A stretch of 64,000 nt of DNA from Paralithodes platypus (Eukaryota > Arthropoda > Malacostraca > Decapoda > Lithodidae). The translations under genes and the position numbers were made by a program. Below are positions 58,011 through 64,000 of the stretch, piece after piece (positions within the stretch are counted from its first letter, which is position 1; each line of letters begins with the position of its first letter). The DNA is taken from contig CM064485.1 in NCBI GenBank assembly GCA_032716605.1, forward strand, positions 32,205,930-32,269,929. The letters are read 5' to 3'. The notes beneath the pieces were generated by a model that was not told where the DNA came from, did not search any database, and saw only the letters and a program-made list of their open reading frames with translations.

Positions 58011-58727
58011 ACTCGTGTCAACTGATACCTAGCTCGAATACTCACAGATTTTCCTTGTATATGTCCATTCTATTGTGTATGTAACAAGTCGAAGTTGAAG
58101 TGTATAACGCGTATCTATTCCCTATTCTAATCTAGCATTTACCTAGAACCTACGCCCAATTTCCTAATTAATTATTATTCCAATTCTACTTCTCGAGAAG
58201 AAATATTATTGTTTGCTATTCTAATTAAAATCTAATTTCCTCTAAAAACCCAACTCACGCTCTGCGATCATTTTAATTAGTTTGTTCCGTTGTGAATAAA
58301 GTATTTACTTCTTCTGATATGAAATAGATATGATTCATCTCGTCTAGGAATTCTAGTTCTATATAGATCTATTATCTAAACCTTTCATAATCTTGAATAC
58401 AACGCTACTTCGTTCTGTATTCCTTATAGGAATCTGTTAACCAGTTCAGAACTCCTTCATACCTTACTGGTATTTACATAAGTGCAACTTCGTCATGTAC
58501 GTCATTTTATACTATTAGTATATATATAACTATTAGTACACGATATTTTATCAATGCGTTTCTTAACCTATTGAGTCAAAAGTATTATATGATTCTTGTA
58601 GGTTGTATTCAATATCAAATCTTTATTCAGTGTATCTAAATAATTAAATATGAATTCCTCGACCCGTGAGACTATTACTTCATATGCAAATAATGTAATA
58701 AGTAATTGTATATTAATAATATTAAAA
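58011..58727 (+). repeat. Second copy of flank F
   Basis: Near-identical to 46164-46884. It lies between a truncated LTR start and a complete LTR. Confidence 0.85.
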
Positions 58728-61700
58728 TGCCCCAGAACAAGAAGCCCACCACAGAAGCCACGAGCGAACACCACACAGAAACACCCGGAAGAAAGGTCCA
58801 CAGAACGAAAGGACCAGCTGACCGAGCCCGCCATTCCAGACAGGCCCAAGCCCGCAGGGCTAAACAGCTCCAGGACACACCCATTTACCTTTTCTAAACC
58901 GACCATTTTCCACACCTCACGTACACTAACCCCCTCGTGTCCTACACTTATTAACTACAAAGATGATGAACAGGAATATACATTCATATTAAAAACACCC
59001 ATGCCCTGTCCCGACGTTGAGCCAATGCCAACACATCAGACAGCCATAAATATATCTATGTATGTTCTTACATCCGAGAAGTAGATGTTATATATCTTAG
59101 AAGTTCAAACACCCACGCTTGTCCCTAGACCTTTTATATCATTTTCCATGACGAGTATAGATATATGTAACCCGTGCTCAGTCGCCCCTTGCATTGCTCC
59201 TCTAGTAACTAAGTATTAATATTAACATTCCCTAACATCTTGTCTTGCCAGACTAAGCTTCTGAAGACCCATCGCCCCATAAATCTATGTATGCAATCCT
59301 TAGGTTAAGTATTTTTATCTGCCATTGTGTTCACCTTTTTCCATTTACTTTCCACAATTGTCATACGTCTTCCCCTTGCCTCCTTCGTATCCACAGCCCA
59401 CACTACGCCAATTTATTTTGTGTCTTACACCTCTTACCCCAACCAGAGATTGTATAAGATAACCTGGTTACCAGTATCTGTCATAAGTACCCGAAACAAT
59501 AACTAAGTACCCCTACGAACTGCCGCTGTGGTTAGTATTTTATATTTAATAGAAAACGCAGTTCCCAGGGCCAACTAATAGTATCCATAACCCTCTGACT
59601 GATCACATAACTCTATCTTTTCCAGACTCATATACCACCCCATAGTTGCATTCCCCGGTAGCATTTGGCTAACGTATTCTACTGCCTTTTCAAACTTCCA
59701 TATCAATTGTAGTCTAATGCCACCCCCACGCCCAGGGACCTTAGGGGCAAAATTTCCCTGTAGCCCTTGAACTCTCCCCCCCCTCTCATTAAGACACCCG
59801 CGCTTCTCGACTCTTGTCCGACCTAGCCTCTCTCTCATACCTCTTGAAGATCCTTGAATTGTCCGTTACTAACGCTCTCCAACCTTTTATATATATACTC
59901 CTATCCAGCCTACCTTCACTTAGTAGGCCAGAACAACATTAGAACTTTACTAGCCCTTGCATGCCATCTATTCTCTTACAACACATTCACAACCCTGCAC
60001 CCAATGGTCGTCGGTGCGAGGCTAGCCGCCCCGCCAGTAACTAACTTCTATTGTCATACTTCCAGATAAATGTGGCAGAGTTAGCAACCCAGTCTCCACC
60101 ATATCCAGCAAACCCTACAATTAACAACCAGCCGAGTAAAACCAGCTAGCTAAGGCACCTTCGGTTTTGGTATTAAAGACACTCACATCTGTCTCATACA
60201 CAGAGGGTTATTACAAACACTGGTGATATGGCAAGCCCCTAGCCACAGCCGCCGGACGACTATATCAGAGAGAGGGCGCCCAGCTCCCCCTTTTTGCCCA
60301 CCCGAGGAGGGAGACCCCCACCCCCGCGGAGGTATACCTGGCCCCTGTTTTGACTTTCGAGTCATTGCCAGGTAGCACAGGAATTCTTCCTATCAATGAA
60401 CTAACCATGAATGACTAACACCTTTACTAACCTCTATTACCTCACAATAAACCATTTACCTTTCTTGCATGCTCTGATCACTAAATTAGCACCTCAGCTA
60501 TACTATAGAATGAAGATTGAACAATCTAGAGAGACGCTCCTATCACAGCTGTCCCCATCCTCCTCGCAAAGTAGATCCAGTCTCTCTCCCCTAAATACGT
60601 CCAGTATAGCCAAAATAGTACCTCTTACTAAGGCTCAGTTATATGAAAATATAAAGGCTTCCTATCGCCCTGTGCCACAACAGTAAATACCATCTTACCT
60701 AGTCCCCATATCTATTGAGAGCTCAATTAAGTCCATAAGACTCGAGATCCCTACTGTCTACAGGGTCCAGAACCGAGCCTATAAATCTAACTCCCGCCCC
60801 CAGTCAAATCAGTTGAAAGCTAGACACCAACCAGTGGTCACTACCCTGCAGTTTACCTCTAGCTCTGCCCTTGTGTTGTTCCGGAGTTGAGAGATTCCAG
60901 ATCCGGCAGACTCCGTGGCAGAGAAGACTGATAGAAGCATCTGTCCATGTACAAGTCCTAACGTGCACCTTATAACCTTCACACAAATTCGTGGGTATAT
61001 AAGTGTGTAGCCAGCAACGATCATCAAGAGATCCGACTTGAGAACTTCCTACATTTTGGACCATCTGGACGGCCGAGGAACCAGTCGTTAGCCCCCAACA
61101 TCACCGGAAGCAAGATAACCAGGACCAGATCTACCCATACTATTCAAGATTCATGTTACTAGTACTAAGTGTTATAGTACTAGCTTGATACTCACCTATT
61201 AACTTTCTATAAAGTGGCTAAGACCTTGCCCAGTGTAATTCATATTTAACCATTCCATTTGGGACGTAATAAGCGATCAGTGTTTTTTATTAACAGGCGA
61301 CCTTGACTCTCGTAATTACCTTATTCAGATATTAAAACTCTAGTGATATCTAACGTTCGCCCACTGATTCGTGTTCTACATATTTCTGCCTTAAGAATAT
61401 CAAACTTAGTTCAGTACCCCATGAGGTTGCTAGAGATTTCCGTGTTCTATAATATACGCGTCTAATCCTAACTGTGAGTTGCTACGAGGGCACCGCGACC
61501 AGCCAGCAAGAGGTAAAATCAGTGACATTGAATTATACGAATATATTGAGGTCTTCCAGTAAAATATAAACTTGCTAATTAAACCCGTGATCAGAAGAAT
61601 ATACCTGAACGTTGGAAGTAGGAGACTAGGCTCCATCCAAATCCGCAAATGCTAGCAGTTCCCTTCTATCATTTGTTTTGTGCGAATATAACTATCTTTC

Positions 61701-61870
61701 TATGCTCTTTATTTCTTTATTTCAATAAACGTGAACTTGTGTCGTGTTACCGTGTGTTTATTTTGTGTTCTCTATTCCTCATACCTTGTATTGTGCATGC
61801 AGCCTTCTATACCCAGTCATTCAGAACTCACATTACCCAAGTTAAACCTGTAGAAAAACAGGGCATAACA
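58728..61870 (+). mobile_element. 3' LTR or solo LTR of the Gypsy element
   Basis: 3143 bp, nearly identical to 46885-50030, ending GGGCATAACA. What follows (AATATAATTT) is not element sequence. The TATA box is at 60996 and AATAAA near 61724. Whether it is the original 3' LTR or a separate solo LTR with its own 5' flank is open. No clear target duplication is seen. Confidence 0.85.
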
Positions 61871-62727
61871 AATATAATTTCCTCACAATAAACTAACTAC
61901 ACAATTAATTGTCAAAACAATTCATCTCCCTACTCCTTTATAGATTAAAGTATTCCTCCCGCATTCAAGATAAATATCGCATTAACCGCAGAAGTTATTT
62001 TCCGGACCACAGTCCAACAGATGACCTGCTGACCACTGTGCTGCTGACCTACCTTGCCCTGTATATTTACGCGCAGCATCCTTTGTACTCCCTGGGCGCA
62101 TCTCACTCCGTGCTCCTGAGTGATCACTATAGAAATCTTTGTGCATTACCCCATATTGTTTAGTAAGCAATTCTAGATTTCAATTTAACTTTTCTTGAGG
62201 TTATCAGAATACCTCACGATAGACACTCAACTCACATAGATATTATTATCAAGGAGATATTCTATGTATATGTATGTCTATATATAATTGCATATTTCCC
62301 CAATAATACTATCCAATATTCCATGTTCATTTGTACGTTAATAAGAGACATCTTGTACTCTAAATATATTCAGTGAGTCACTTACTATTATTGATAGTAG
62401 CTAAGTGAAACTTACACTCACATTCTATGTCCATATATAAGTTAATAAGAGACATCTTGTACTCTAACTATATCCAGTGTTTCTCTTGCTATTAATGATT
62501 AGTAGCGAAGCGAACCTTAATATCACCTTCTATGCTATTGAATAAATAAGAGTATATAACTACCTATGTGTGTTTATTGTGTTTATTACAACCTGATTGA
62601 GTACATAATTGTGAATAAGAACATGTTAGATGTTCGTGGTGAGCATATATTGAGTCTAAAAGTCCACAGTTGGATTTGAGTAAAGACAATAACGAAGCTA
62701 AGTTGTATTACAACCCGGCATAACTGT
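61871..62727. repeat. LTR-like AT-rich stretch with a 104-bp imperfect duplication
   Basis: 62337-62440 and 62441-62545 are imperfect tandem copies that start GTTAATAAGAGACATCTTGT. GAATAAATAAG and a GTGTGTTTATTGTGTTTATT stretch follow, echoing the polyadenylation region of the Gypsy LTR. The stretch ends at CGGCATAAC just before the Jockey-like copy. It may be part of an unrelated LTR. No genes. Confidence 0.45.
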
Positions 62728-63148
62728 GTTCCTCCTGTTGTACTAAAACACTGTTCTCCCGTGCGGACTCCCTGCCTAGGCAAACTCTTCTGTCTCTATA
62801 TTTCCTCTAAAATCTTCCATTCTAGTTTGTACTCATTCAACCTATCCTAAGGTAGGGTGACCGCTCTCAACCCTTCAATTATCGTCTGATTGCTCGTATT
62901 TCTTGCACCTTTAAAGTTTGTTTAATATATTCTTAATTCAACATTTCTAAAGCATTTGTTTTCCATAATCTACTTTCAGATCCCCAGTATAGCTTACTTA
63001 GGAGCCGCTCTAGTGGTGATCTCCTTTCTTATCTTACAGCTCTTGGTCATCCTCATTTCAGGGTTTCGGTGAGACCTTTTCTATTGCGCTAGACTATGCT
63101 AGACATATCGTAAGCTTTCGATAGATTCTAGCACAAATATTTAATGTC

Positions 63149-63468
63149 TTAACCCCTCCAATCCCAGAGACGAATATAGTCATCAGTAGATAAGTAACTC
63201 CCCAGTCCCAGCGACGGATATAGTCGTCAGTAATGTACTTTCCTTGTAACTGCCTGTACAAGGCTGTACCAGTTACCACGACCGTGTGAGCACTGCTGGC
63301 CCGTTATGGCAACACTTCTCAGCTTATATGAGACCCACTGAAGGGTGGGAGGGTCAGTGTTGCCTCATCTCTGGAGGTGGAAAGGTGGTATCTCCTGCCA
63401 TTTTGGCCACATTGCTTGGGGCTACTGGGGACTTTTATTACTGTATCCTACGGTACAGTATGGGTTAA
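63149..63468. mobile_element. TTAA element, family F
   Basis: 320 bp beginning TTAACCCCTCCAATCCCAGA and ending GTATGGGTTAA. The inverted terminus is short (TTAACCC). Two subterminal copies of CCCAG(A/C)GACG(A/G)ATATAGTC(A/G)TC sit about 44 bp apart, the same architecture as family D. Its right TTAA is shared with the next element. Confidence 0.65.
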
Positions 63469-63853
63469 GGGGGGTCACATTTTTTTTGTTATCTTTCTCT
63501 CCTTTTCTCTCTTTCCCTGGCTTGTATCCATTCGGCCCCATTCAGCCTACTGTTTTAAGACGTTTATCCCAATCCAGGTGTCGATTTCTTCCTGGCGAGC
63601 GATAGAGAGCCAGCATTGTATGGAGAAATCCGGCTTCGCCGTAGAAAGTTTTCTATCAAAAAATGTACAAATTTAGCTTGCTGTTAAAAAAAAAATATAT
63701 ACTGTATATGCTGGCTCGCTACTGCTCGCCAGGAAAATATTGACTCCTGGATGGGGGTAAACGTCTTAAAAGAGTAGGCTGAATCGGGCCGAATGGATAC
63801 AAGCCAAAGAGAGAGATAGAGAAAGAGAAAAAAAGTGAGGTGTGCTCCCTTAA
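63465..63853. mobile_element. TTAA foldback MITE, family B copy 2
   Basis: 389 bp, TTAA at 63465-63468 and 63850-63853. Same inverted arms as 2388-2774: CTCCTTTTCTCTCTTTCCCT against GA-rich complement, and TTTTAAGACGTTTATCCC against GGGTAAACGTCTTAAAA. Confidence 0.88.
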
Positions 63854-64000
63854 CTACCCTTCTTTGGTTTCTACCTTTCTATCTGTGCCTTGATCTCAAA
63901 TTTCCTTTCTGGCCATTCTAAAGCTACAGTTGTGGATGGCTATTATTCACTTCCTTATCATATCAACTCTGGTGTGCCTCAGTTGTCTGTCCTATCTCCA

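Larger units (their letters stand above)
62728..64000 (+). pseudogene. Jockey-like RT fragment with two nested TTAA elements, runs off the window
   Basis: 62728-63148 matches 43185-43618 of the intact copy ([14 protein letters not shown] and the GRS..GDLLSYL region) in many broken frames. 63854-64000 continues with the equivalent of 43625-43760 ([10 protein letters not shown] region to GVPQ.SVLSP). Between them lie the inserts at 63149-63853. Substitutions and indels are numerous, so this is an old copy. Its 5' end is truncated within the RT region. Confidence 0.85.

Overview
The window looks like repeat-dense nuclear DNA from a large animal genome. The mix of Jockey-like and RTE-like non-LTR retrotransposons, a Ty3/Gypsy LTR element, many TTAA-flanked short DNA transposons, long microsatellites and TAGG/TAGGCC-rich tracts suggests an arthropod, and most likely a decapod crustacean (inference only; no host gene is present to anchor it). 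I found no convincing host protein-coding exon, no rRNA and no sound tRNA. Essentially every long reading frame belongs to a mobile element or is a by-product of a tandem repeat.

Layout. 1-3.3 kb: a Jockey-like fragment on the minus strand, a palindromic microsatellite and two TTAA MITEs. 3.3-9.3 kb: one large minisatellite with a 21-bp unit, split by a 5'-truncated Jockey-like insertion (3600-4150) and by a 2.27-kb solo LTR (6678-8945, 4-bp CTAT target duplication) that itself carries a TTAA MITE. 9.3-15.7 kb: AT-rich sequence with a third TTAA MITE family, an RTE 3' end with a GATA tail, a TA-flanked inverted-repeat element and a TAGGCC-rich domain. 15.7-41 kb: a block of about 12.2 kb present twice in tandem (16016-28192 and 28293-40970), with exactly 100 N between the copies. 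Each copy holds a nested inverted-repeat/CACGAGT-rich transposon, degraded RTE pieces, a non-LTR retrotransposon encoding a 2A-type GDIESNPGP motif plus PHD finger, endonuclease and reverse transcriptase, and the start of an old Jockey-like copy. The two blocks are best explained as two haplotype contigs placed end to end. 41.2-44.8 kb: a Jockey-like element with a nearly intact endonuclease/RT frame and a poly(A) tail. 46.2-61.9 kb: a Ty3/Gypsy element with about 3.1-kb LTRs, gag, pro and pol, broken by two TTAA insertions and one in-frame stop, with an odd duplicated structure at its 3' side. 61.9-64 kb: LTR-like sequence and another Jockey-like copy interrupted by two TTAA elements inserted at one site.

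How the parts relate. The region is a nest of elements inside elements, so relative ages can be read directly: MITE inside LTR inside minisatellite; 2A retrotransposon inside MITE; MITEs inside Gypsy pro and pol; MITE inside Jockey-like RT. Short non-autonomous elements with TTAA target sites, the hallmark of piggyBac/Kolobok-type transposition, are the most frequent insertions, at about ten events. One of them is present in one 12-kb block and cleanly absent from the other. No matching transposase is encoded in the window.
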